A stretch of 46,464 bases of DNA from Oscillospiraceae bacterium (GCA_031290105.1 JAITOD010000013.1:1-46464), one strand, 5' to 3'. Numbered from the stretch's first letter, positions 27,698 through 37,446 are shown. Program-made: numbers and translations. Notes: a model not told the origin generated them from the letters alone.

Positions 27698-29317
27698 ATG
27701 TCATCTGCCGTGCAGCATAAAGCTCTGCCGCGCACCGCCGCGCCTGAGGACGCCGGAGTTTCATCACGCGAGGTGCTGGCGTTTTTGGACGATGTGCAGG
27801 GCGCGGATCTGGAACTGCACAGTTTCATGGTTCTGCGCCGCGGCCATGTGGCCGCGGAGTGCTTCTTTGCGCCGTTCACCGCCGGGGATAATCACCAGAT
27901 GTGGTCGGTCAGCAAATCCGTTACAGCAACGGCCGTCGGCATTGCCATCGGCGAGGGCTTGCTCACACTGAACACGCGTCTGTTGGATATCTTTCCGGAA
28001 TACCGCCCCAAGCGTCCGGACGAAAACCTGGAGCGGCTCACTGTACGGGATCTGGTTAGTATGCGCTCAGGCAAATCGCCGCCATATCTCTCTCCAAAAG
28101 GAGATAAAGCAGATTGGCTGCGAAAATATGTCGCTGCGCCGTGGTATAACACACCCGGCACTGAATTCCGCTACATCAACGAGAATTTCTACGTTCTGTG
28201 CGCAATCCTCACCCGCGTAACGGGTCAATCCGTAATCGAATACCTGACGCCGCGCCTGTTTGAACCGTTGGGCATTGAACGTCCTTTTTGGGAAACCGAC
28301 GCGCACGGCATAGAATCCGGCGGTTGGGGATTTTACGCAAAAACAGAGGATTTGGCAAAGCTCATTCTCTGCTATGAGCAGTGCGGCAAGTTCAATGGGC
28401 GGCAGGTAATCCCTGCGGAATGGGCGCGGGAAGCCACCCGCCAACAAACCCCCTGCGTCGGTCTGCACACCAGCACAAACCACGGTTACGGCTATGGGTT
28501 TTGGATGAATCCGCTGCCGGATTCCTACCGAGCCAACGGAATGTTCTGCCAGTTTGGGATTGCGTTTCCGGCATGGGATGGCATTTTTGTGTGCAATGCC
28601 TCTGTTACGGACGAGGAAACCGTGCATCAATTGGCCTGGAAACATTTCCCAAAAGCTTTCATTGACGAAGCGGAGGAGACTGTTCCCGGTTTTGCCGCGC
28701 GTCTTCACGAAGCACGGTTTGAGGAGGCGCCGCCTGTTTCCGAACACTCGGAGCTGGAAGCGGAAATCGCGGGTAAGACAATCCGCCTGCGCCGGAAACA
28801 GCTGCTTCGGCTAATCAACTTTCCCGTCGGGATTCTGCCCGCAATTGTAACTGCCAAAACCCACGCAAAATCCGCGCAAATCAACAACATTGTTTTGCAT
28901 TTTGATGAGAATAGCTGCCGCTTTGCTTGGCGCGAGGGCGCGGAACAAAACGAGGTATCCTGTGGAATGGACGGTTCCCGCCGCGAGGGGTATATTACCC
29001 TTGGCGGTGTGGGGTACCGCACGCTGAGCCACGCGGTTTGGGAGGACAAGAACACCTTGCTGGTACAAATCCGCGCTGCCGAAACCATAGCTTGCCAGCG
29101 GCTGCGTTTTCGGTTCCGCGGGGGAAGCCGCGTAACGCTGCAATCAAAAAGCACACCGCCTATGGAACACATCATCGGCTTTTTGACTGACGGCGCGGTG
29201 TTTTTGTTCAAGAACCCGGTGGTGCTCAAAGCACTGCGTTGGGTGTTGGGACTGCTTCCCCGTGTGGTGGAGCCCGTCCATCATGGGCGGGTACGGCAGC
29301 GCCAAATTGAATATTAA
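27698..29317 (+). CDS. Serine hydrolase (beta-lactamase class C / PBP-like) with C-terminal extension
   Basis: MWSVSKSVTATAVGIAIGEG (SxxK), FRYINENFYVL (YxN), TSTNHGYGYGFWMN. Confidence 0.88.
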   Translation: MSSAVQHKALPRTAAPEDAGVSSREVLAFLDDVQGADLELHSFMVLRRGHVAAECFFAPFTAGDNHQMWSVSKSVTATAVGIAIGEGLLTLNTRLLDIFPEYRPKRPDENLERLTVRDLVSMRSGKSPPYLSPKGDKADWLRKYVAAPWYNTPGTEFRYINENFYVLCAILTRVTGQSVIEYLTPRLFEPLGIERPFWETDAHGIESGGWGFYAKTEDLAKLILCYEQCGKFNGRQVIPAEWAREATRQQTPCVGLHTSTNHGYGYGFWMNPLPDSYRANGMFCQFGIAFPAWDGIFVCNASVTDEETVHQLAWKHFPKAFIDEAEETVPGFAARLHEARFEEAPPVSEHSELEAEIAGKTIRLRRKQLLRLINFPVGILPAIVTAKTHAKSAQINNIVLHFDENSCRFAWREGAEQNEVSCGMDGSRREGYITLGGVGYRTLSHAVWEDKNTLLVQIRAAETIACQRLRFRFRGGSRVTLQSKSTPPMEHIIGFLTDGAVFLFKNPVVLKALRWVLGLLPRVVEPVHHGRVRQRQIEY

Positions 29318-29566
29318 CTAATGCCCGGTCGGATGATAATTTACGCCAAATCATTTTCCTCTATTTGCGGGGGTGCTTTGTTGTGTTGCGCAGATTGATG
29401 CAATACAATACGCGTTTGGTTGCATTTTATTCCCGGGTACGGTATAATACAGGCGATGCCTGTTGGAAGACGTTCTGTAACGTTGCAGCGAACAAAACGC
29501 GCTTTTCTCGGTGAAAGACGTTCAAACTATGGTATAACAACAAAAAGGTCAGGGGAGGGGAGACCC

Positions 29567-30022
29567 ATGCCGCAAAACACCCCGGTTATTCAGAACCGCA
29601 AAGCATATCACGAATTTTTCGTACTTGAGACAATCGAGTGCGGCATTGAGCTGCGCGGCACCGAGGTTAAAAGTCTGCGGCAGGGGAGAGCCAATCTCAA
29701 GGATTCATGGTGCGCGGTGGACCGCGAGGTTTACGTTAAGGCAATGCACATCAGTCCGTACGAAAAGGGCAACCGCTTCAACACCGACCCAATGCGTTCA
29801 CGCAGACTGCTGATGCACAAGCGCGAAATTCTCCGCCTTTCCATGGAAATCAAACGTCAGGGTTTGACGCTGATTCCGCTGAAGCTCTACTTCGTTAACG
29901 GCAGGGCAAAGCTGGAGGTCGGGCTGTGCAAGGGCAAAAAGCTGCACGATAAACGCGCCGTTGCGGCAGAAACCGAGTCCAGGCGCACGATTGAACGCGC
30001 GGTAAAGAGTATGGGGGAATGA
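29567..30022 (+). CDS. smpB: SsrA-binding protein
   Basis: VIQNRKAYHEFFVLETIECGIELRGTEVKSLRQGRANLKDSW; ATG at 29567. Confidence 0.96.
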   Translation: MPQNTPVIQNRKAYHEFFVLETIECGIELRGTEVKSLRQGRANLKDSWCAVDREVYVKAMHISPYEKGNRFNTDPMRSRRLLMHKREILRLSMEIKRQGLTLIPLKLYFVNGRAKLEVGLCKGKKLHDKRAVAAETESRRTIERAVKSMGE

Positions 30023-30110
30023 TTCCCTGATTAACCCATTTACAAATCGCCGGAAAAACGCTATACTGTCCATGAATGAGTTTACAAAAAAGCAAAGGAG
30101 CGCTTACATA

Positions 30111-30614
30111 ATGTACTGCACAAACTGCGGACAGCCCGTCACACCGGGTCAGCCCTGCGCCTGCGGATATCAGCCGCAATACGCCCCGCCGCCGGTGCAG
30201 CAAGGCAACAACGGAAAACTCTACAGCGCGCTGGCATATTTCGGTCTGTTCTGGCTGATTGGCTTGCTCGCAACACCTGAGAAGAACAACCCCAAGGTGC
30301 GCTTCCATGTGGGACAGGGCTTGATTGCCTACATAGCAAACATAGTGATTGTGCTTGTCATTTCTGTGATATATGCGATCGTAATGCTCGTGTTCATGGG
30401 CGGCGCGTTCAGCTCAAGCGGCACCGGCTATGGAGACTATTTCAACCCGGACGCGTTCCTTTCTTCTTTCGGTATTGTGACAATCGCCTATTTAGCGCTT
30501 GCTTGCGTCATTCAGGCCCTCTCGTTCTTCTGGATGATCAGCGGCATAATCCACGCCGTCAACGGAGAAGAGAAACCGCTCTTCCTGATTGGGCGGTTCG
30601 CATTCTATAAATAA
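30111..30614 (+). CDS. Zinc-ribbon plus DUF4870-like membrane protein
   Basis: MYCTNCGQPVTPGQPCACGYQ; multi-TM; KVRFHVGQGLIAYIANIVIV. Confidence 0.65.
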   Translation: MYCTNCGQPVTPGQPCACGYQPQYAPPPVQQGNNGKLYSALAYFGLFWLIGLLATPEKNNPKVRFHVGQGLIAYIANIVIVLVISVIYAIVMLVFMGGAFSSSGTGYGDYFNPDAFLSSFGIVTIAYLALACVIQALSFFWMISGIIHAVNGEEKPLFLIGRFAFYK

Positions 30615-30628
30615 AGGAGGCATAATCA

Positions 30629-31105
30629 ATGCCGGAAAAACAAGCGCAGCAAGGCATCGTTACTCAGGAGGAGTTCACCGCCGCCTGCAGCGGATCCGAT
30701 CGGACAAGCCGCGAAAAGCGCCTCAGCGTCCTTGCCTACTTCAGCATATTCTGGCTGTTTGGGCTGCTGATTTCGCCCGAAAAGCACAAAAAAGCGGTGC
30801 GCTTCCACGTTGGGCAGGGCATAGCGCTGTTTATCGCCAAGGCAGCGGTGTTGTTCATTATCGGCATAGGCGGCGGCCTGCTCGGCAAGCTTATCGGTCT
30901 GCTGACGGGTATTTCGCTTGCCGACGGATTCAAAATCGGCGACTCACCATTCCTCTATCCGTCGATTTACTCCATAGCGCTGTTCCTTATCCTTTTCGCG
31001 GCGGAAATCACCTTGCTTGTGCTCACAATCAAAGGTATGCTCAACGCGGCAAAGGGATGCAATAATCAGCTGCCGATTGTTGGCAAACGCGCATTCTATA
31101 AATAA
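30629..31105 (+). CDS. DUF4870-like membrane protein, tandem paralog
   Basis: LSVLAYFSIFWLFGLLISPEKHKKAVRFHVGQGIALFIAK; C-term GKRAFYK like the upstream GRFAFYK. Confidence 0.65.
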   Translation: MPEKQAQQGIVTQEEFTAACSGSDRTSREKRLSVLAYFSIFWLFGLLISPEKHKKAVRFHVGQGIALFIAKAAVLFIIGIGGGLLGKLIGLLTGISLADGFKIGDSPFLYPSIYSIALFLILFAAEITLLVLTIKGMLNAAKGCNNQLPIVGKRAFYK

Positions 31106-31117
31106 AAAGGAATATTC

Positions 31118-32128
31118 ATGCCCGAAACCCAAAAACAAAGGCGCACTCAGCTTGCCGGCACAGCGTGCCTTTTTCTTACCGCACTTATATGGGGCTTTGC
31201 TTTCGTCGCCCAGCGCGCGGGCACCAGCACCATGGGCGCGTTTACGTTCAACGGCGTGCGCTTTGTGGTTGGAGCCATTGCGCTCATGCCGGTGGCGCTG
31301 CTCTTCGAGAAAGGCAAGAGCGGCAAAGCTGAACGCCGCCGCACAATCACCGCAGGGCTGATTGCGGGCACCGTGCTCTGCTTTGCCGCCAACCTGCAGC
31401 AGCTTGGCATTGACTGGACGCAGTCCGCCGCGCGTTCGGGCTTCATCACCGGGCTGTATATGATTTTCGTTCCGCTGGCGGGGATTTTCCTGAAGCGCAA
31501 AACAACCAAGTTCACTTGGGTCGGCGCGCTTTTTGCCCTGGGCGGGCTCTATGTGCTGAGCGTAAGCAAGGGCGGCGGCGCAGACAGTAACGAGATAATA
31601 ATCGGCAAAATGGCAATCAACGGAATGCTGATTGGCAGCATTGCGCTGATAATCGGCGCGGTGTTTTGGGCGGCACACATCCTTGTGGTGGATACCTTTG
31701 CGCCGCGCATCCGCCCCCTGCGCTTCTCCATGGCACAGTTCTGGGTCTGCGCGGCGGAGAGCCTGATTATTGCCGCGTTCACAGAAAAAATCACGCCTTC
31801 GGGCATACTCGGCGGCACAATGCCTATCCTCTATACCGGCTTGCTCAGCGTCGGCATTGCATATACTTTGCAGATAGTCGGTCAGCGGCACGTTGAGCCT
31901 TCACGTGCTTCGGTGATTTTCTCGATGGAGTCTCTGTTCAGCGCGCTGGGCGAGGCGATTATCCTGCGGGAATTCCTCACGCCGATGGGATATTTGGGCT
32001 GCGGATTGATACTTGCCGGCATTTTGCTGGCTCAGATAAGACCGAAATCCGGCGTTAAAAAGGCGGCGCGGCGTGTAAAAATGTCACAATCGGCAAAAAT
32101 CAGCAAAAATCCGCGTTCAGGTACTTGA
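31118..32128 (+). CDS. EamA/DMT-family transporter
   Basis: Two repeated EamA-like halves: LTALIWGFAFVAQRAG...; EPSRASVIFSMESLFSALGEAIILREFLTPMGYLGCGLILAGILL. Confidence 0.88.
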   Translation: MPETQKQRRTQLAGTACLFLTALIWGFAFVAQRAGTSTMGAFTFNGVRFVVGAIALMPVALLFEKGKSGKAERRRTITAGLIAGTVLCFAANLQQLGIDWTQSAARSGFITGLYMIFVPLAGIFLKRKTTKFTWVGALFALGGLYVLSVSKGGGADSNEIIIGKMAINGMLIGSIALIIGAVFWAAHILVVDTFAPRIRPLRFSMAQFWVCAAESLIIAAFTEKITPSGILGGTMPILYTGLLSVGIAYTLQIVGQRHVEPSRASVIFSMESLFSALGEAIILREFLTPMGYLGCGLILAGILLAQIRPKSGVKKAARRVKMSQSAKISKNPRSGT

Positions 32129-32155
32129 CAAGCGAAAAGCTTTGCAGTATAATAA
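32127..32155 (+). promoter_or_regulatory. S10 operon promoter (TTGACA-17-TATAAT)
   Basis: cTTGACAAGCGAAAAGCTTTGCAGTATAATaat upstream of a ~320-nt leader. Confidence 0.75.
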
Positions 32156-32385
32156 TAAAGTTGCTGTGCAAAAACCACAGCATAGGCGTTGACGCGGGAG
32201 ATGGCCGCACCGGATTCGCAGTCCGGCAAGCGGGGAACTCACGCCGAGCAATGTCCGATTCATAAACCGGGCGAACAGACTGCGGGCGCTGAGCTTGCAC
32301 ATGGCGGGTGGTTTAAGACTTGCTGAGCAAGCCGAGACTGCACAACACGTGCGGCAATGGCGGTGCGGCAGTCCTGCGGAAGCAG

Positions 32386-32410
32386 CCGGGGAGTTTTCTC
32401 GGTCTTTTTT
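32386..32410 (+). terminator. Attenuator-like hairpin plus T-tract in the S10 leader
   Basis: CCGGG GAGTTTT CTCGG then TCTTTTTT, about 70 nt upstream of rpsJ. Confidence 0.45.
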
Positions 32411-32482
32411 ACGGAAAGAGAGCGAAACGCCCGGGTCGGTTGCTGAAAAAACGTTCCGCCCCATATAGCAGGAGGCAAACAG

Positions 32483-32788
32483 ATGGCAAGCAAAGTTAGA
32501 ATTCGTCTTAAAGGCTATGACCACAACCTGGTCGACAAAGCCGCGGAACAAATCGTTGAGGCGGCAAAGCGCGGAAACGCGCAGGTGGCGGGACCGATTC
32601 CGCTACCCACGGAAAAAGAAATCATTACGGTTCTGCGCGCGGTTCATAAATATAAAGACAGCCGCGAGCAGTTTGAGCAACGCACACACAAACGCCTGAT
32701 TGACGTCCTTGCGCCCACGGCAAAAACCGTTGAGGCGCTGACCAACCTCCAACTGCCGGCGGGCGTGGAGATTGAAATCAAGCTCTAG
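32483..32788 (+). CDS. rpsJ: 30S ribosomal protein S10
   Basis: [27 protein letters not shown]. Confidence 0.97.
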   Translation: MASKVRIRLKGYDHNLVDKAAEQIVEAAKRGNAQVAGPIPLPTEKEIITVLRAVHKYKDSREQFEQRTHKRLIDVLAPTAKTVEALTNLQLPAGVEIEIKL

Positions 32789-32902
32789 AAAAAGCGCTGC
32801 GCGGCTAAATTTCGCCCGCAGACAGCTGAACCCCTGCGTCCGCGCAGACACAATGCTCAAGTTGAGTGAGAGCTCAACCAATAAGCAAGGAGGAATCCTC
32901 GG

Positions 32903-33553
32903 ATGGCAAAAGGCATTATCGGCAAGAAAATCGGCATGACGCAGATTTTCGACCGGAGCGGCAAGGTTGTCCCTGTCACAGTTATAGAGGCGGGTCCGTG
33001 CCCTGTGGTGCAAGTTAAAACAAACGAGCAGGACGGCTATGAGGCTGTGCAGCTGGGATTTGGTTTCACAAAGCCAATCCGCGTCACAAAGCCCCTTAAA
33101 GGTCATTTCAGCAAGGCGGACACCGCGCCTGTGCACACTCTGCGTGAGTTCCGCCTGAACGGCGGCGCGCAGTGGCTGCCGGAGGACGGCGGACCCGTTA
33201 AGGCAGACATTTTCGCCCAAGGCGACTGCGTTGACGCAACCGGCACAAGTAAGGGCAAGGGTTGGGCAGGCGCAATCAAACGCTGGAACTTCTCCCGCCT
33301 TAAAGAATCCCATGGCACGGGACCTGTCGCCCGCCACGCCGGTTCTCTGGGCGCTTGCTCAGACCCGTCGCGTGTATTCAAAGGAAAAAAACTTTCCGGT
33401 CACTTGGGGCATGAGCGTGTAACAATCCAAAACCTCACAGTCGTCAAAGTGGACGCGGAGCATAACCTCATCGCCGTCAAAGGCGCAGTACCCGGACCAA
33501 GGGGCGGCATTGTGCTCATCCGGACAGCGGTTAAAAAAGGAGGCGCAAAATAA
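32903..33553 (+). CDS. rplC: 50S ribosomal protein L3
   Basis: [33 protein letters not shown]. Confidence 0.97.
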   Translation: MAKGIIGKKIGMTQIFDRSGKVVPVTVIEAGPCPVVQVKTNEQDGYEAVQLGFGFTKPIRVTKPLKGHFSKADTAPVHTLREFRLNGGAQWLPEDGGPVKADIFAQGDCVDATGTSKGKGWAGAIKRWNFSRLKESHGTGPVARHAGSLGACSDPSRVFKGKKLSGHLGHERVTIQNLTVVKVDAEHNLIAVKGAVPGPRGGIVLIRTAVKKGGAK

Positions 33554-34176
33554 TGCCCAGCGTAAAAGTTCTTAATCAGGCGGGCAAGGAAGTCGGCGAA
33601 ATCGCCCTGAACGACAGCGTTTTCGGCATTGAGCCCAGCGTCCCCGCCATGCATCTGTGCGTCGTCGCTTATCTTGCGAACCGCCGCCAGGGCACGCAGT
33701 CAACACTTACGCGCGCGGAGGTCCGCGGCGGCGGCAGAAAACCGTGGCGTCAAAAGGGCACCGGACGCGCCCGTCAGGGCAGCACCCGCTCGCCGCAGTG
33801 GAAGCACGGCGGCATTGCCCACGGACCTAAGCCCCGCAAATACAAAATGGACGTAAACCGCAAGGTGCGCCGTCTGGCAATCCGCAGCGCGCTCTCCGGC
33901 AAAGTCGCGTCCGATAGTCTCATTGTGCTGGATTCCCTGCAGCTTGAGGAAATCAAGACCAAGGAAGTCGCTAAGGTTCTTTCCGCTGTCAACGCGGGCA
34001 AAAAAGTCCTCTTTGTGCTCGCTGAGAACGACGACGTTATCTACCGCTCCGCCCGCAATCTTCCCGGCGTGAACGTCAGCCAGGTCTTGGGCGTTAATGT
34101 TTATGACATCCTGAATGCGGATACGCTTGTTGTCGTCAAGTCCGCCGCTGAAAAACTTGAGGAGGTGTACGCATGA
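33553..34176 (+). CDS. rplD: 50S ribosomal protein L4
   Basis: EVRGGGRKPWRQKGTGRARQGSTRSPQWKHGGIAHGP. Confidence 0.97.
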   Translation: MPSVKVLNQAGKEVGEIALNDSVFGIEPSVPAMHLCVVAYLANRRQGTQSTLTRAEVRGGGRKPWRQKGTGRARQGSTRSPQWKHGGIAHGPKPRKYKMDVNRKVRRLAIRSALSGKVASDSLIVLDSLQLEEIKTKEVAKVLSAVNAGKKVLFVLAENDDVIYRSARNLPGVNVSQVLGVNVYDILNADTLVVVKSAAEKLEEVYA

Positions 34177-34469
34177 GTGCATTTGCTCAGGACGTGATTC
34201 TGCGTCCCATCATCACCGAGGCTTCTATGGACGCGCTTGCGTATAAGAAGTACACATTCGTTGTGGCTAAGGACGCGAATAAAATCGAAATTGCCAAGGC
34301 TGTTGAAGAGCTCTTCAAAGTGGAAGTTGCAAAGGTCAACACCGCCCGTGTGCGCGGCAAGCTGCGCCGCTACGGCAAATTTCAGGGCTACAAGCCCTCG
34401 TGGAAAAAAGCAATCGTCACGCTCACGGAGGACTCTGGCACCATTGAGTTCTTCGAAGGCATGGCGTAA
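34173..34469 (+). CDS. rplW: 50S ribosomal protein L23
   Basis: DVILRPIITEASMDALAYKKYTFVVAKDANKIEIAKAVEELFKV. Confidence 0.96.
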   Translation: MSAFAQDVILRPIITEASMDALAYKKYTFVVAKDANKIEIAKAVEELFKVEVAKVNTARVRGKLRRYGKFQGYKPSWKKAIVTLTEDSGTIEFFEGMA

Positions 34470-34484
34470 GGAGGGAGAGCAGGA

Positions 34485-35318
34485 ATGGCGATTCGTTTTT
34501 ACAAACCAACAACCAGCGCGCGGCGCGGAATGTCCGTTACGGACTATTCAAACCTCAGCAAGGTTGAGCCCGAAAAGAGCCTTCTTGAGCCCCTCAAGAA
34601 GCACAGCGGGCGCAACAGCTACGGACGCATTACCGTGCGTCACCGCGGAGGCGGCAACCGCCGGAAGTACCGTATCATCGACTTCAAGCGCAACAAGGCG
34701 GATATCCCCGCCACGGTGCAGACCCTTGAATATGACCCCAACCGCTCGGCGCATATCGCTCTGCTTGAGTATGCGGACGGCGAAAAGCGCTACATCATCG
34801 CCCCTCAGGGACTGAAAACGGGCGACACCATTGTCAGCGGCGAGAGCGCGGATATCAAGCCCGGCAACGCACTGCCGCTTGCCAACATCCCCACAGGCAC
34901 GTTTATCCACAATGTGGAGCTTTATCCCGGGCGCGGCGGTCAGCTATCGCGCGCAGCGGGTGTGAGCGCCCAGCTTATGGCAAAAGAGGGCGCATACGCG
35001 CTTGTCCGTCTGCCGTCCGGCGAGTTGCGCAATGTTATGGCAAATTGCTACGCAACAATCGGTCAGGTGGGCAATATTGACCACGAGAACGTGAAGCTCG
35101 GCAAGGCGGGACGCAAGCGCAACATGGGCTGGAGACCGCAGGTTCGCGGCTCCGTCATGAACCCCTGCGACCACCCCCACGGCGGCGGCGAGGGCAAAAG
35201 CCCAATCGGTCGTCCGGGACCCGTTACACCTTGGGGCAAGCCGGCGCTCGGCTACAAGACTCGCTCTAAGAAGAAGGCGTCAGATAAGTTGATTGTCCGC
35301 CGCCGCAACACTAAATAA
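34485..35318 (+). CDS. rplB: 50S ribosomal protein L2
   Basis: [22 protein letters not shown]...[18 protein letters not shown]. Confidence 0.98.
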   Translation: MAIRFYKPTTSARRGMSVTDYSNLSKVEPEKSLLEPLKKHSGRNSYGRITVRHRGGGNRRKYRIIDFKRNKADIPATVQTLEYDPNRSAHIALLEYADGEKRYIIAPQGLKTGDTIVSGESADIKPGNALPLANIPTGTFIHNVELYPGRGGQLSRAAGVSAQLMAKEGAYALVRLPSGELRNVMANCYATIGQVGNIDHENVKLGKAGRKRNMGWRPQVRGSVMNPCDHPHGGGEGKSPIGRPGPVTPWGKPALGYKTRSKKKASDKLIVRRRNTK

Positions 35319-35339
35319 CCGGGAAAGGAGCACACAAAA

Positions 35340-35618
35340 ATGAGCCGAAGCCTCAAAAAAGGACCTTTCGTACAGCCAAAGCTGCTTGTGCGCGTCCAAG
35401 CTATGAACAACAGCGGTCAAAAACAGGTGCTCAAAACCTGGAGCCGCGCGTCCACCATTTTCCCGGATTTTGTTGGGCACACCTTCGCGGTGCACGACGG
35501 CAGGAAGCACGTCCCCGTCTACGTTACGGAGGACATGGTTGGACATAAGCTGGGCGAGTTCGCCCCCACACGGACGTTCCGCGGGCACGCGGGCTCCAAG
35601 ACGACCAAGGGTCGCTAA
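35340..35618 (+). CDS. rpsS: 30S ribosomal protein S19
   Basis: [16 protein letters not shown]...[49 protein letters not shown]. Confidence 0.98.
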   Translation: MSRSLKKGPFVQPKLLVRVQAMNNSGQKQVLKTWSRASTIFPDFVGHTFAVHDGRKHVPVYVTEDMVGHKLGEFAPTRTFRGHAGSKTTKGR

Positions 35619-35635
35619 GAAAGGAGTGCGTGACC

Positions 35636-35974
35636 ATGGCAACTGCTAAAGCCAGTGCAACCTATATCCGCATGAGCCCGCGCAAGGTTAAAATTGTGCT
35701 CGACCTCATTCGGAATCAGCCGACCGAAAAAGCGTTGGCAATCCTCAAGTTTACGCCGAACGCGGCGGCAGAGCCCGTACTAAAGGTGCTCAAGTCCGCA
35801 ATCGCCAACGCGGAAGTGAACCATAATATGGACCCGGAAGGGCTTTATGTTTCCGCAGCGGCAGTTGGGCAGGCCCCCACACTCAAACGGATTCAGCCGC
35901 GCGCACGCGGGCGGTCCGACCGTTTGCTGAAAAGAAGCAGCCATATTTATTTGACCGTCGCGGACGGCGAATAG
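35636..35974 (+). CDS. rplV: 50S ribosomal protein L22
   Basis: ATYIRMSPRKVKIVLDLIRNQPTEKALAILKFTPNAAAEPVLKVLKSAIANAEVNHNMD. Confidence 0.97.
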   Translation: MATAKASATYIRMSPRKVKIVLDLIRNQPTEKALAILKFTPNAAAEPVLKVLKSAIANAEVNHNMDPEGLYVSAAAVGQAPTLKRIQPRARGRSDRLLKRSSHIYLTVADGE

Positions 35975-35991
35975 TCTGAAAGGAGGAACAT

Positions 35992-36804
35992 ATGGGTCAG
36001 AAAATTAACCCAACCGGTTTTCGTGTAGGCGTTATCAAAAACTGGGAATCACGCTGGTACGCCGCGAACAAAGATTTCGGCTCCCTCCTGGTGGAGGACT
36101 ATAAGCTGCGCGAGTATCTTCTGAAGCTGCTCAAACCCGCAGGCGTGCCGAAAATTGAGATTGAACGCACACCTCAGCGCGTGAATATCACCATCCACTG
36201 CGCAAAGCCCGGTCTTGTTATCGGACGGCAGGGGGCGGATATCGAAAAGCTCAAGGCTATCTGCAAAAAACGCCTTGGCGGCAAAGAGGTCAGCCTGAAC
36301 ATAGTGGAGATTCGCTCGCCGGACCTTAACGCAATGCTGGTTGCGCAGTCTGTAGCCGGGGCGCTTGAACGCCGTGTCAGCTTCCGCCGCGCACTCAAGC
36401 AGGCTATTGGGCGCACAATGAAGCTTGGAGCAAAGGGTATTAAGACGCAGGTCGGCGGACGTTTGGGCGGAGCGGAAATCGCCCGTACAGAGCATTACCA
36501 CGAGGGGACAATCCCTCTGCAAACCCTGCGCGCAGATATCGACTACGGCTTTGCGGAAGCTCACACCACTTACGGCGTTATCGGCGTGAAGGTGTGGATT
36601 TACCGCGGCGAGGTGCTTAACGCAAAGAACGCCCTCGCGCCGCGCACATACGAAGAGCCCCGCCGCCGCGATAGCCGTGATAATCGTGACCGCCGTCCCC
36701 GTGACGACCGCCGCCCCGGTGGCGACAGACGTCCGTCAGGAGACCGCCGCCCCGGCGGCAGCGCGCCCCGCGGAGGAGCCCCCGGACAAGGAGGTGCCCG
36801 ATAA
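35992..36804 (+). CDS. rpsC: 30S ribosomal protein S3 with Arg/Gly-rich C-terminal extension
   Basis: [24 protein letters not shown]...[15 protein letters not shown]; tail [17 protein letters not shown]. Confidence 0.97.
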   Translation: MGQKINPTGFRVGVIKNWESRWYAANKDFGSLLVEDYKLREYLLKLLKPAGVPKIEIERTPQRVNITIHCAKPGLVIGRQGADIEKLKAICKKRLGGKEVSLNIVEIRSPDLNAMLVAQSVAGALERRVSFRRALKQAIGRTMKLGAKGIKTQVGGRLGGAEIARTEHYHEGTIPLQTLRADIDYGFAEAHTTYGVIGVKVWIYRGEVLNAKNALAPRTYEEPRRRDSRDNRDRRPRDDRRPGGDRRPSGDRRPGGSAPRGGAPGQGGAR

Positions 36805-37229
36805 TGTTGATGCCAAAACGCGTCAAGCACCGCAAACAGCAGCGCGGACGTATGAAGGGCAAAGCCCTGCGCGGAAATAAAGTTAACTACGGTGAGTACG
36901 GCTTGGTTGCGCTGGAACCCGCATGGATCACCGCCAACCAGATTGAGGCAGCCCGTGTTGCCATGACGCGCTCCATCAAGCGCGGCGGGCAGGTATGGAT
37001 AAAAATTTTCCCCGATAAGCCAATCACCGAAAAGCCCGCCGAGACCCGAATGGGTTCCGGTAAAGGCTCGCCGGAATATTGGGTCGCCGTTGTTAAGCCC
37101 GGACGCGTAATGTTCGAAATTGCCGGCGTTGACAAAGAGCTTGCACAGGAAGCGATGCGCCTTGCGGCAAACAAATTGCCGATCAAGTGCAAGTTCGTTG
37201 CAAAAGAGGAACAGGAGGGCGCGCAATGA
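36804..37229 (+). CDS. rplP: 50S ribosomal protein L16
   Basis: [56 protein letters not shown]. Confidence 0.98.
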   Translation: MLMPKRVKHRKQQRGRMKGKALRGNKVNYGEYGLVALEPAWITANQIEAARVAMTRSIKRGGQVWIKIFPDKPITEKPAETRMGSGKGSPEYWVAVVKPGRVMFEIAGVDKELAQEAMRLAANKLPIKCKFVAKEEQEGAQ

Positions 37230-37429
37230 AAGCCGATGAACTGCGTAAGCTCTCAGACGCCGAACTGAACGGCAAACTGGCGGAGCTTAAAGATGAGCTG
37301 TTCAAATTGCGCTTCCAAGCTGCAATCAATCAGCTCGACAACCCTATGCGCATAAGCGCGGTGAAGAAAGACATTGCCCGCGTCATGACCGTTCAGCGCG
37401 ATAAAGCGCTCCACGGCGCAGAAGTCTGA
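37226..37429 (+). CDS. rpmC: 50S ribosomal protein L29
   Basis: [43 protein letters not shown]. Confidence 0.95.
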   Translation: MKADELRKLSDAELNGKLAELKDELFKLRFQAAINQLDNPMRISAVKKDIARVMTVQRDKALHGAEV

Positions 37430-37446
37430 ACAGGAGGGACAGGACA

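Noticed and set aside
32187-32250. tRNA-like anticodon arm CCGGA-TTCGCAG-TCCGG in the S10 leader
   Set aside because: Although it has a 5-bp stem and 7-nt loop with U33-like and purine-37-like positions, I could not find matching acceptor, D and T arms (no GTTCRANYC), so it was not called as a tRNA.
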